The notes under the pieces are model-generated. The model was given only the letters and a program-made list of their open reading frames with translations, was not told the origin of the DNA and did no database searches. From Bacteroidales bacterium (GTDB lineage: Bacteria > Bacteroidota > Bacteroidia > Bacteroidales > Paludibacteraceae), in the NCBI GenBank assembly GCA_900767385.1, contig CAAFYY010000104.1, positions 1-26,246 of the forward strand: DNA of 26,246 nucleotides, given 5' to 3'. Shown piece after piece: positions 7,041 to 15,694 of this stretch. Within the stretch, counting starts at the first letter, position 1. Each line of letters opens with the position of its first letter. The position numbers and the translations under genes are program-made.

Positions 7041-10000
7041 TTATTTTTCTTTTAAATCGTATTGAATAGAATTGTTGTCAACGGTTTCAAAACTATCTAC
7101 ATAGGTCAGATTAGCGACAAGACCCTCTGCAGCATATCGTGCAATAGTCAGTTTGTCGGGGTCGGTGTCGGAGGCAATGACCGTCTTGTCGGGGTGAACG
7201 AGCGCCATCAACAATGGCATCTCTCCGTAACCGCAGTTTGCGATGTATATGGTTTTGGCAACTATCTGCTGGTTAATCAGGCCGGCATAGTTGGCATGTT
7301 GCTTGAGATTGGCGTTCACGGCCGACTTCACCTCTACACCTCTATAGCGATAGCAATCGCGAATCAAAGGATAGAAGAAATCGGTTGTCTCGTAGGTCTT
7401 TCGGAGTTGGTGGTTTCTCTCTTTCAGATAATCATCCAACGGCTCCTTATGTGAGACTTGCTGGTCGATATGCACATTGATTTCACCTTTGTAAATGACT
7501 CCGTTAGCCATAGAGACAACGTTGTCAACGCCGTGAAGAACGATCGGCAAGATGCCCAGTCCCACCTTTTCGGCAAGGTAGGAGACTTGTTGGGAATCGT
7601 TGGTCAAGACCGCGATGGAGAAACCGCGTTGGATATGCGCTTTGACATAATCCATGTCTTTCTCGTTCCATGGGTCTTGAACGAAATAAACGCCAAGTCT
7701 TCTGCATATCATCTTATAGAATCGACTCTTCTCAGCATCTTGGCAGTCTACAATCAACAGACGGTCGTGTAAGGCCTGAAGGATCAACGGATTCCATGGA
7801 GACTGTTGACTGCATATCCAGATGTTTGGTTGGGTAAATTCTTCTTTATGAGGATTATGAACCTTGAGTTTCACTCCTGGCATCAAGAAAAGGTTCAGAC
7901 GGATTGCAGCATGTTTCATACGAAGTTTTGCCAAATCCCTTGTGTCCTTTTTCGGACAAACCAAATAAAGAATCAAACCAATCACTCCGCCTACAAGCGC
8001 CTCAACAACAGACAGTAGGCAAAGCATCGCAGTCCTCAGCATTGGCAGAAGAGTCAGTGGACGCAATCTGTATCCTTGTTTGTTGGATACCAACCATTTG
8101 AAAACCAATGGCGGCAAGACGTAGGCCATGAGCACCACCGAGAACATACCAACAATGGTCAGTTCTGCCAGCGAGTGCAAGGCTGGGTGTTTAGCCAAGA
8201 TCAGCGTGCCGATGCCGATAAACATAATCATTGCCGAGACGATGATGGAGGACTTGTAGGATGCCACCATTTTGCGTCGGTAGGCATATTCGAAACAACA
8301 ACCTTCGGTCATGAAGATTGTGTAGTCGTCGCCTTGGCCAAAGATAAATGTAGCAAGGATGATGTTGACGATATTGAACTGAATGCCAGTCAATCCCATG
8401 ATGCCCAAAATCCATATCCAACTGACTGCCATTGGCAAGAAAGAGAGCAAGGCGAGTTCGATATTGCCAAAAGAGAACCAAAGGAACAGGAAGACGATGA
8501 GACCGCACGCCCAGCCAATGTAATTGAAATCGGATGATAGTGTATTGGCAAGCGAACTGTTCATGCTTTGGATGTCAAAGACCAAATGGCCATCCGACAT
8601 CTGCTGAATCTGCTCTTTGGCAGTCTCCAAAGCATCGTCTTCAACAAAGAGGTTTTCCACAACCCTGAAAGCATGTTCTTCCTCGTTGATGCTGAAATTG
8701 GCTTGAAAGACAGTATAGAGCGGATTGAAGTATTCATACGGTTGTGGCTGATAAGTGCTGGCTATTGTGTTTTCAAACGCCTCAAAAGCATTGTTGCTGA
8801 AACCCTCTGCGGCGGCAAGACTCAAGAACGTGGTTGTCAGTTGCTCGCGATGTCTCTCAACAAAACTGTTCCACTGTTTCAATCGTTCGGCCTGTTCGTT
8901 TTGGGAAACAAAGAATCGGGCGCACGAACTCAGCGAAGCATCTTCGGTCTCAGCGGCCATCCTTGCAAGTTGCTGGTGGATCTTGCTGTTTTTTTCCAAA
9001 GCCAAATCCATCGTAGAATCTTCAGAGACCACATAGATAGTCTGTTGGCTGACAGACGTTCCCGAAGTCATCTGCTGGAAATACTCCATGTCGTGATGTT
9101 GCTCCTTGGTCATGTAATTGATATGACTCATGTTGGTGTCGAACTTGGTGTCGAAACTGAACCAGGCAAACACCAATGTCAAAACGACGATGGCCCAAAC
9201 AATATATGGTTTGTTTTCCAGTGAGAGATTGCTGATAGCGTTGAGAATCTTGTGGTTGTCGCTGTTGTTGGAGCTTTTGTCCTTGACCGTATGGGGCAGG
9301 TAGATGATGACGAAGAGAATCGTTCCGACCAACAAAAACGCACTGAACAAACCTAAGTCGCGGAGGGCATTGGCCTTCAGGGGGACGAGTGCCATAAAAG
9401 CGCCAACGGTGGTCACGTTGCCAATAACCAACGGAGAGATAATTTCTTTCAGTGCCTGTCTGATGCCTATCGTATGGTTGCAGTGAGCAATCAGGTGAAG
9501 TGGATAATTGACGGCAATGCCTAAGATGATGCTTGAGATGCCAACCACAATCAAGGAGATTTCGCCATGAACCAAGGAGAGGCTTCCTAAGGCAAACAGC
9601 CAGCCCCAAACTATAGATACTACAATCAACAGGATGTTTCTGAGACTTTTGAATACGGAGATCAAAAGGATCATGATGAGCACCACGGAGATAATGACAG
9701 AGATGATGCTGTCTTTCTTGATTTGTGAAGCATTGCCTACAGCAATCGCCGGGCCTCCGATATAATGAACATTGACAGAGGGATAGGTGGTGTTTATCGT
9801 GTCGGCCACACGATTGAGAATCTGCATGAGTTTTGCATTGTTTCTCGTCTCGCTGTTGCCCGAACTTGAGGTCATCAGGACGATGCCTCTCTCCATGTCT
9901 TTCGTGAAGATATACCCCTCATAGGTGTCGTAGAATGTGTTGTTGTTGCCTCGGTTGAGTTGAGAGACCACCGGTGTGAAGAGATTCAGCGGGTCTTTCT

Positions 10001-10523
10001 CGAAGTTGGATGCCAGCAATCCCGACGACGGAAACATCAGCATCTGCTTGACTTCCTGAAGTCTTGTCGGGATATAGTTGTCTGCCGACAAGAGACTGTC
10101 CATCCTCATGTAATCCTCCTCGGTCAGGAAATAAGGGATGTTGGCATAGACAAAGTCGGTCAGTTCTGTTATTTTCTCTAGGTCAATCTGTGTGGTGATG
10201 TCTGAAAGATAATGCAGTGAGTCGGCCTCTTCCACCATCTCAGCAAACAATTCCATCGCCTCTACGGCCTCATCGAGATCGGCCTCCACCGTGTCGGTAA
10301 ACTGGAAGATGGCAAGCAGTTTGCTTGCCCCCGACACGTCTTGATAGACCTGCATCGCCTTCTGATTGTCCTCATCGAGCGGCAAGAAAGCAGAGATGTC
10401 CTCCTTGAAGTCAAGACGAAGAATCAATCCTGCCAATACAGCCGTGAAGCAGCAGAGTGAGAGCCAGCATACTATAGCATGCGTCCGCAAATACTCGTAT
10501 ATTTTTAGAATACTCTTGATCAT
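7041..10523 (-). CDS. MMPL/RND-type exporter fused to a degenerate PlsC domain and a partial methyltransferase fold
   Basis: 1160 residues. Residues 1-815 are an RND-type exporter of the MMPL kind: an N-terminal helix (15-36), a soluble loop, helices at about 270-410, a second soluble loop (460-665) and helices at about 668-812, with the polar helix motif FGQGDDYTIF (728-737). After another hydrophobic segment (830-855), residues about 870-1025 align with the PlsC domain of the glycosyltransferase fusion gene in this operon (shared RG.SI and ILP.VLHG) but have lost its catalytic motifs: HX4D is Q906-X4-N911 and FPEG is LTND (973-976). Residues about 1050-1150 form the first half of a class I methyltransferase (IANCGYGEMPL, then ASDTDPDK). 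MMPL proteins of aryl polyene clusters are thought to export the product or its lipid carrier across the inner membrane. Start overlaps the esterase stop (ATGA). Confidence 0.87.
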   Translation of the reverse strand: MIKSILKIYEYLRTHAIVCWLSLCCFTAVLAGLILRLDFKEDISAFLPLDEDNQKAMQVYQDVSGASKLLAIFQFTDTVEADLDEAVEAMELFAEMVEEADSLHYLSDITTQIDLEKITELTDFVYANIPYFLTEEDYMRMDSLLSADNYIPTRLQEVKQMLMFPSSGLLASNFEKDPLNLFTPVVSQLNRGNNNTFYDTYEGYIFTKDMERGIVLMTSSSGNSETRNNAKLMQILNRVADTINTTYPSVNVHYIGGPAIAVGNASQIKKDSIISVIISVVLIMILLISVFKSLRNILLIVVSIVWGWLFALGSLSLVHGEISLIVVGISSIILGIAVNYPLHLIAHCNHTIGIRQALKEIISPLVIGNVTTVGAFMALVPLKANALRDLGLFSAFLLVGTILFVIIYLPHTVKDKSSNNSDNHKILNAISNLSLENKPYIVWAIVVLTLVFAWFSFDTKFDTNMSHINYMTKEQHHDMEYFQQMTSGTSVSQQTIYVVSEDSTMDLALEKNSKIHQQLARMAAETEDASLSSCARFFVSQNEQAERLKQWNSFVERHREQLTTTFLSLAAAEGFSNNAFEAFENTIASTYQPQPYEYFNPLYTVFQANFSINEEEHAFRVVENLFVEDDALETAKEQIQQMSDGHLVFDIQSMNSSLANTLSSDFNYIGWACGLIVFLFLWFSFGNIELALLSFLPMAVSWIWILGIMGLTGIQFNIVNIILATFIFGQGDDYTIFMTEGCCFEYAYRRKMVASYKSSIIVSAMIMFIGIGTLILAKHPALHSLAELTIVGMFSVVLMAYVLPPLVFKWLVSNKQGYRLRPLTLLPMLRTAMLCLLSVVEALVGGVIGLILYLVCPKKDTRDLAKLRMKHAAIRLNLFLMPGVKLKVHNPHKEEFTQPNIWICSQQSPWNPLILQALHDRLLIVDCQDAEKSRFYKMICRRLGVYFVQDPWNEKDMDYVKAHIQRGFSIAVLTNDSQQVSYLAEKVGLGILPIVLHGVDNVVSMANGVIYKGEINVHIDQQVSHKEPLDDYLKERNHQLRKTYETTDFFYPLIRDCYRYRGVEVKSAVNANLKQHANYAGLINQQIVAKTIYIANCGYGEMPLLMALVHPDKTVIASDTDPDKLTIARYAAEGLVANLTYVDSFETVDNNSIQYDLKEK

Positions 10524-11359
10524 CTTATATATGTATCAAACCATTTGATAAACTCCAGTCTCCATTCGCGACATTCTGCAGTGCCTTTGGTGTCAGATGC
10601 TCCAAAGCCATGGCCTCCTGTTCGATATTGTATGTATTTGTGAACCACACCTCTTGCTGTCAAGGCAGAGTCCAGGAGTTCGGAATTATGGTAATCAACA
10701 ATGGGATCGTCCACGCAGTTGACCAAGAATACGGGAGGACAGTTGTCGGGAACATTCTTTTCCAACGATAGGTGTTCTCTCAGTTCTTTGTTCCGTGTCC
10801 TATTGTCTCCCAATAAGCCTCGTCGGGAGCGTTTGTGAACGCACGGCTCTACCAATGTCACTACAGGATAGATTGGTGCAACGAAACAGGGACGGTCGTT
10901 GTCAGCAAACAACTCTGCCGCCGACATCACAAGGTGCCCGCCTGCGGAGAAGCCCATGGCACCGATTTTTGTGGTATCAATGCCAAACTCTTCAGAGCGT
11001 TCCTTGAGCAGTTGAATCGTCCTTCTTAAGTCGTTTTGTGGGTCTGGATAGCGATTACCTCTGAATATCAGTCGGTAGCCAAAGATAAAAGCCGTCGCCT
11101 TTGCAGTTCTGTATTTCAAGACAAAGGCAGAGATGCCGTTGGCCTGCAGCCATTTGGCAACGTCGTGTCCTTCTGTCTGCATGTCGTGCCAGTAATAACT
11201 TCCTCCTGGGCAGACGATGACAGCCGGCGCATTGGGATTCTGGGCAATATAGGGAGTCAGTTCCACATGTTTCTTGCATGAGGTACTTTCCCAGATATTT
11301 ATCTGAGCAGAACAGCATAAAGAGCAGACAAGGCAGAGTATGATAACAAGAAATCTCAT
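10520..11359 (-). CDS. Exported alpha/beta hydrolase (esterase/lipase, BD-FAE-like)
   Basis: 279 residues. The first 19 form a signal peptide (MRFLVIILCLVCSLCCSAQ), so it acts in the periplasm. It has the oxyanion segment CPGGSYYW (50-57), nucleophile elbow GFSAGGH with S138, an acid in VDDPIV (D217 or D218) and H250 in GGHGFG, all in the order of the short esterase family that includes acetyl-xylan and feruloyl esterase-like enzymes. Sugar esterases of this shape are common in Prevotella polysaccharide loci, but here the gene is embedded in a polyene operon: it overlaps the flavoenzyme stop by ATGA and the MMPL gene start by ATGA. A role in ester hydrolysis of the polyene lipid or removal of an acyl group is inference. 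Confidence 0.85.
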   Translation of the reverse strand: MRFLVIILCLVCSLCCSAQINIWESTSCKKHVELTPYIAQNPNAPAVIVCPGGSYYWHDMQTEGHDVAKWLQANGISAFVLKYRTAKATAFIFGYRLIFRGNRYPDPQNDLRRTIQLLKERSEEFGIDTTKIGAMGFSAGGHLVMSAAELFADNDRPCFVAPIYPVVTLVEPCVHKRSRRGLLGDNRTRNKELREHLSLEKNVPDNCPPVFLVNCVDDPIVDYHNSELLDSALTARGVVHKYIQYRTGGHGFGASDTKGTAECREWRLEFIKWFDTYIR

Positions 11360-12858
11360 CTTACAAACTGATTGATTTTATCAATGACTACACCTTCTCC
11401 AACTATAGCCTCCACAGTCTCAATCGCCGTCAGTGAGACACCGCAAAAACCGTGCATGTGATTGCTTTGGCCCGTCAACAAAAGGTTTTCTATCTTGGTC
11501 TTAACCGGTAACAGCGAGCCAAACAAGTTGCCGCTTTCATTTCGGTTGCCACACATTGCTCCATGACGAACAGAGGTGTAGTCTCGTATGGTCAGAGGCG
11601 ATGCTGCGTCAATAGATTCCACCATGTTGCTAAATCCAGGTATCACGTGGTTCATCTGCTCTATCAGATTGTTGCATAGTTGCTCTTTCCACGCGTAGTA
11701 GGATTCGTTGCGACGACCACAGATAGTACTCTCCCAAGCCTCCACTGCCGACCATTTCATCAAAGCGGTGATGCTGAGTGTGGCGGCCCATTTGCCTTGA
11801 GATTCTGTGGGCGGTGTCATGTACATAAATTTGTCAATAGTCTGTCCATCGGAAGCCGTCCATGCTGAGTCGTAATCTTTGTAATAGAAACCGATGGAGT
11901 TGAAATAGCGCAGACAGTGTTCCTTCAGCTTGATATTGACCACAAAGGCAGATAGCGAGTCATTTCTCTGCTCTATCAGATTGCGATAGGCCTTGGAGAA
12001 CAGGCGGGGATTATCGACCAGTGAAATCATCTCGGAGGGTGGAATTGCAGAGATGCAGTAATCAGCAGCAATTTCTTCTTGGTTGGCGAGTTTGACGCCG
12101 CAGAATTTTCTCTCTGTTGTTTTTATTTCAACAACCTCAGCACCAGTCTTTACAACGCCACCATTTTGCTCAATGACATTTACCAATGCTTTTGCAAAAT
12201 TGGAGTAACCGCCAGCTATCCGACTTGCCACATTCATGAAGACCATGGAGATGGCGGCATGTAGATAGGATGGGGTGATATTTTCTTCGCCAGCATATAG
12301 CGTGTTGATGCAGGCAATGACAGATTTCAGACGTTCGTCATCGAAAAACTTGTCCAACAACTGGTTGGCGGCGATATCGTAGTTGTCCGAATGTTCGAAA
12401 AACGAATGGGTCGGCTTTCTCAGATGAAACAAATCGAGTTCGTCAATGATGCTGTAGATAGACGATAGATATTGCGACAGATGCTCTTTCTCCGAAGGGA
12501 AATAGGTGGAGAGTGAGTCAACAAAACCCTCGCGGCTCATGTCCAGAAGGTACGATTTCTTTTCGCTGTCAACATACAATGATACGCCTGACTTGCTGTC
12601 AATGTCCATACAGACGAAATCGTCGGAAATGTCCAAGTATTGACAGATTTTGAAGATGTTGCCTCCCGATGACATACCACCTAAGATATGCATGCCTGTG
12701 TCAAAGACCACGCCGCCTCTTCGGTAACTCTGTAAGCCGCCGCCGATGTTATGTTGTTTCTCAAGCAACGAAACCTGGAAGCCCTCTTTGGACAGCAAGG
12801 CACCTGACATCAAACCGCCAAGTCCACCACCGATTATTATCACCTTGGGTTTAGACAT
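11356..12858 (-). CDS. FAD-dependent phytoene desaturase/carotenoid isomerase-like oxidoreductase
   Basis: 500 residues. The N-terminus is a dinucleotide-binding fold: VIIIGGGLGGL (6-16) and E33 at the end of the second strand, then GGGLQSYRRGGVVFDTGMH (39-57), typical of the CrtI/CrtISO family. The C-terminal part has the second FAD-binding segment (NLLLTGQSNHMHGFCGVSL...ETV), also as in that family. Known members desaturate or isomerise conjugated polyenes or reduce retinoids. In an operon making a polyene, a double-bond desaturase or isomerase acting on the chain is a natural guess but unproven. It overlaps the upstream glycosyltransferase-PlsC gene by eight bases and the downstream esterase by four. 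Confidence 0.87.
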   Translation of the reverse strand: MSKPKVIIIGGGLGGLMSGALLSKEGFQVSLLEKQHNIGGGLQSYRRGGVVFDTGMHILGGMSSGGNIFKICQYLDISDDFVCMDIDSKSGVSLYVDSEKKSYLLDMSREGFVDSLSTYFPSEKEHLSQYLSSIYSIIDELDLFHLRKPTHSFFEHSDNYDIAANQLLDKFFDDERLKSVIACINTLYAGEENITPSYLHAAISMVFMNVASRIAGGYSNFAKALVNVIEQNGGVVKTGAEVVEIKTTERKFCGVKLANQEEIAADYCISAIPPSEMISLVDNPRLFSKAYRNLIEQRNDSLSAFVVNIKLKEHCLRYFNSIGFYYKDYDSAWTASDGQTIDKFMYMTPPTESQGKWAATLSITALMKWSAVEAWESTICGRRNESYYAWKEQLCNNLIEQMNHVIPGFSNMVESIDAASPLTIRDYTSVRHGAMCGNRNESGNLFGSLLPVKTKIENLLLTGQSNHMHGFCGVSLTAIETVEAIVGEGVVIDKINQFVR

Positions 12859-14347
12859 TCTTCTCTATTTCGTTGCTGAGTTGGGCATATTTTTCAATAT
12901 AAAATCGACGAAACCATTTGGTACGTTCTAGCGTTGTGGAGCCTAATTGCCCCAGTTGCTCCGGCGAGATTCGCTTCTCCACCTCTAGGGTGATGGGGTA
13001 ACTGCGCATGTAAACACCGCCCTTGGGGAGGGCTCTGCCTGCGCCATGCAATACTACAGGCAAGATATCGACATTTAGTTCTTCGGCTAACTGGAAGGCC
13101 CCTTTGTGGAACCTACCTGTTGAGCAATCTTTGGATCGTGTGCCTTCTGGGAAAATCGATATGGAGTAGCCTCGTTCTATTAATGATTGAAGTCTTGGCT
13201 TAAGATAGTCCATTCCTTTGGAGACAGGACAGCATTCCGCATGACGAATTGCGAAACCGAAGAACGGACTATGCCAGACCCAATCGTTGGTCAAAAAGAC
13301 AATCTTGTGGGACAGACTCAGATGTACCATCAAATCCAAATGGCTCTGATGATTGCAGACAATGATGGCCGGTTTGTCGAATGTCTCATGATGTTCGTTA
13401 CGAATACGCACCTTTGAACCCAGAATCTGGAGTAGCCAGCAGACGGTACTTCCAAACTGGTGCAAGATGGTTGGCAGAATATTGCGTTCTAGTCGCAGAA
13501 GTTTTCTCAAAGGAACGTAGAAAATAGCAAATATATTGATTACCAGACAACCAAGTAGGTAAACCAAGAGAGATGCGAGGGTGCGTAAAACCGCCATCGC
13601 CAATCTGAAAATGCCAAGGGGAGCACCGTAGACAACCGCTAGAATACATAAAATAGTATTCAAGATAGAGATTCGGGTAAAATCCAAGGCTGGTCTGAAG
13701 TGGGAGACCCTTTCCTCTCTGGGTGGGTAAAACACATTTACCTCCGTTGGAACTATCTTAACGCCATGCCAGGCAGCAAACACCAGAAGTTCCAACTCGG
13801 CTTCGTAGCGTGAGGTCAGCAACGAGAGACCTCTCATCTTGTGCAACGGATACAAACGATATCCTGTCTGTGTGTCGGGAAGATAATGGAGGGTCTGAAC
13901 GCAGAACCAGAAGTTGCTGAATGAGTTGGCAAACTTGCTTCCGGCGGAACGGTCAACTCCTTTGAGTTTGCGCTGGCCAATGATGATGGCTCCAGGGTTC
14001 TGGATATTGGCCTCAAGCAACAAAGGAATATCCTCTGGATAGTGTTGACCGTCGGCATCCAAGGTAATAGCATAGGAGAATCCCAATTCAAGGGCTTTCT
14101 TGAAACCCACCTTCAGTGCAGTTCCCTTTCCCTTATTGGTGATGTTGTCAACAACGGTGATGCCTTCGATTTCTCGGAGTATGGCGTCGGTACCGTCTGT
14201 GCATCCGTCATTGACCACAATAACATCGCCGCACTGCTCCAATGTTCGTTTCACAACATCGGCAATCGTTCCGGCATTGTTGTATGTCGGTATGATGACA
14301 CAGATTCCTCTGCTACTCAATAGTTGCTTGCAGCGAGATTTTTGCAT
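12851..14347 (-). CDS. Fused GT2 glycosyltransferase and PlsC-type acyltransferase
   Basis: 498 residues with two catalytic modules. Residues 14-250 are a family 2 glycosyltransferase like DPM1: CVIIPTYNN, VVNDGCTDGT (45-53), the metal-binding DAD (97-99), and a DTQTGYRLY segment (158-166). Hydrophobic helices at about 230-280 join it to a PlsC-like acyltransferase (about 325-470) with intact NHQSHLD (332-338) and FPEGTRS (399-405). The C-terminal module should transfer an acyl group, perhaps the polyene chain, onto a lipid or glycolipid, while the first adds a sugar. In proteobacterial aryl polyene clusters these two activities are separate genes. The start overlaps the dehydratase gene by 35 bases; a TTG at 14320, overlapping that gene's stop codon, is a possible alternative. 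Confidence 0.88.
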   Translation of the reverse strand: MQKSRCKQLLSSRGICVIIPTYNNAGTIADVVKRTLEQCGDVIVVNDGCTDGTDAILREIEGITVVDNITNKGKGTALKVGFKKALELGFSYAITLDADGQHYPEDIPLLLEANIQNPGAIIIGQRKLKGVDRSAGSKFANSFSNFWFCVQTLHYLPDTQTGYRLYPLHKMRGLSLLTSRYEAELELLVFAAWHGVKIVPTEVNVFYPPREERVSHFRPALDFTRISILNTILCILAVVYGAPLGIFRLAMAVLRTLASLLVYLLGCLVINIFAIFYVPLRKLLRLERNILPTILHQFGSTVCWLLQILGSKVRIRNEHHETFDKPAIIVCNHQSHLDLMVHLSLSHKIVFLTNDWVWHSPFFGFAIRHAECCPVSKGMDYLKPRLQSLIERGYSISIFPEGTRSKDCSTGRFHKGAFQLAEELNVDILPVVLHGAGRALPKGGVYMRSYPITLEVEKRISPEQLGQLGSTTLERTKWFRRFYIEKYAQLSNEIEKNV

Positions 14348-14678
14348 AGACGTTATTCTCTTTGTCGGATATTACACTTTGAAAAGATATCGTTCTTTCT
14401 TCTCTTGTTTTAACCGTTATATTGACACAGATTTCTTGACCATTGGGTTGAAGGACTTTCAGGAACTTGGCATTTTTGATTGAGGCCATGCTTAGTTTTT
14501 TATCCAGCATCTCCTCAGCGAGTTCCTTGACCATCTGGATGACACAAACACCTGGTGTGATGGGCATCTCAGGAAAATGAGCAGCGTAGATCACACTGTC
14601 GGTATTCAAAAAAATGGAAAACGCTCCATTCTCTCTGTCACCACTTGTTATTGTATAGAGGTTATTCCTTAAATCCAT
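14313..14678 (-). CDS. Hotdog-fold 3-hydroxyacyl-ACP dehydratase, ApeI-like
   Basis: 121 residues with the FabZ-like signature AAHFPEMPITPGVCVIQM (32-49); H34 is the expected catalytic His. FabZ uses a Glu in the following helix, where this protein has Gln (Q48), as I recall for the ApeI type. It would dehydrate 3-hydroxyacyl-ACP to enoyl-ACP in each polyene extension round, giving a double bond kept in the product since no enoyl reductase is present in the operon. The start lies 17 bases inside the end of the preceding exported-protein gene (stop at 14662), and its own 3' end overlaps the glycosyltransferase gene. Confidence 0.82.
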   Translation of the reverse strand: MDLRNNLYTITSGDRENGAFSIFLNTDSVIYAAHFPEMPITPGVCVIQMVKELAEEMLDKKLSMASIKNAKFLKVLQPNGQEICVNITVKTREERTISFQSVISDKENNVYAKISLQATIE

Positions 14679-15090
14679 CGTTTAATGAAAACGTGTACTT
14701 GAGTTTATATTTCTTGTCGACAAATTCGTTGCCGCCGGATTGCATCACTGTCAGCACCTCTTTGAGATCTTTTGCAAAGATACGCTTGATATACCAACGG
14801 TTGAGTTTTTGGGTGATATGACAAATCCGGACCTTTCCTTTGTGGTTGTCGTCAACGAAGTCTATCAAAGAGATTCCAAATTCATTCACGATACTCGATG
14901 CTATGGTATCGTTCTGTTTGGAAAGAATGCAGAGACCGCTGATATAGGCCTCTCTGAATTCTATCTGTATGTTGTACCTCACACTCTCTCCGTCTTTCTG
15001 AGGAAAGGTGTTCTGGGCTGTTGCCACCGTAGGAAGCAGTGCCAGAAGCACCACAATCCAAAGATTATTTAATCTCAAAGACAGAGGCAT
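14662..15090 (-). CDS. Small exported protein of unknown function in the polyene operon
   Basis: 142 residues. Residues 1-26 are a signal peptide (basic start, VVLLALLP, ending TATAQ-like ATAQ), so the mature protein of about 116 residues is periplasmic. The mature part is strand-rich (ESVRYNIQIEF, YISGLCIL) and contains FGISLIDFV and a KV.I....KLNRWYIKR segment. I do not recognise the family. It follows the LolA-like gene with a 26-base overlap, and proteobacterial aryl polyene clusters have small exported or lipoprotein genes beside their LolA gene, so it may be the receiving partner of the LolA-like carrier (inference). Confidence 0.72.
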   Translation of the reverse strand: MPLSLRLNNLWIVVLLALLPTVATAQNTFPQKDGESVRYNIQIEFREAYISGLCILSKQNDTIASSIVNEFGISLIDFVDDNHKGKVRICHITQKLNRWYIKRIFAKDLKEVLTVMQSGGNEFVDKKYKLKYTFSLNDGFKE

Positions 15091-15688
15091 TTATCGGGCT
15101 GTTCTTTTTGATGTTTGTCAATTCTATTGTTGTGCTGTCGCCGTTCTTCTCTTTCAAGACCACGGTTTTCACCATCTTTTCCTTGATGTCGTAGTGAAGC
15201 AAGATATGGGTAAACATCTGTTTCAGGTCTTTGCGAAGCGGAGTCAAGGTGGCAACATACTGCTTTCCGTTTTGTTTGACAGTGACGCTGAAGTCTTTCT
15301 TTTCGGTCAGCAACTTGCCCAAGACGCTATTCATCATGATTCGGGCAATTTCCTTGAACATCTTGTTTTGGTTGATGTCAATTACGTCACTTCGACTTCC
15401 CGATTTCAACATCACGTTGTTGTCGTTCAAAACGAAGGTATAGGTGTATGGAGTGGTGTATTCCCAACGGAGTTGACTTGGTTGTGAACAATACATCTTG
15501 CCTTTTGATACCATCTTGTCTCCGAGCATTTTCAGTGATTTGGTTTGCACAAAATCACATTGCATCGTCTTGATGGAGGAGGTTGATTTGCTGATTTCCG
15601 AAATGATTTGCTGCTCGTTGATAGTCTGAGCTGCTAACCTTCCAAAAAGAGAGAGTACTAGAAAAAGAGTAGTGAATAGTCGTTTCAT
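15065..15688 (-). CDS. LolA-like periplasmic outer-membrane lipoprotein carrier
   Basis: 207 residues with a signal peptide ending in LAAQ (residue 21). The mature part follows the LolA pattern: a short helix, MQCDFVQTKSLKML, a G.MYCSQPSQLRWEYTTPY segment, then antiparallel strands. LolA carries lipoproteins across the periplasm to the outer membrane; LolA paralogues inside aryl polyene clusters are thought to carry the lipid-linked product. The gene starts six bases after the EamA transporter stop codon and overlaps the next exported protein by 26 bases. Housekeeping LolA is expected elsewhere in the genome, so this is more likely a pathway-specific copy. Confidence 0.85.
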   Translation of the reverse strand: MKRLFTTLFLVLSLFGRLAAQTINEQQIISEISKSTSSIKTMQCDFVQTKSLKMLGDKMVSKGKMYCSQPSQLRWEYTTPYTYTFVLNDNNVMLKSGSRSDVIDINQNKMFKEIARIMMNSVLGKLLTEKKDFSVTVKQNGKQYVATLTPLRKDLKQMFTHILLHYDIKEKMVKTVVLKEKNGDSTTIELTNIKKNSPINASVFEIK

Positions 15689-15694
15689 GAGTTC

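Noticed and set aside
8568..9224. 218-residue plus-strand open frame over the MMPL gene
   Set aside because: Antisense shadow of a coding region with clear membrane-transporter sequence.
10520..11359. Esterase as part of a polysaccharide utilisation locus
   Set aside because: No SusC/SusD pair or glycoside hydrolase is present, and the gene is coupled by ATGA overlaps to polyene genes on both sides.
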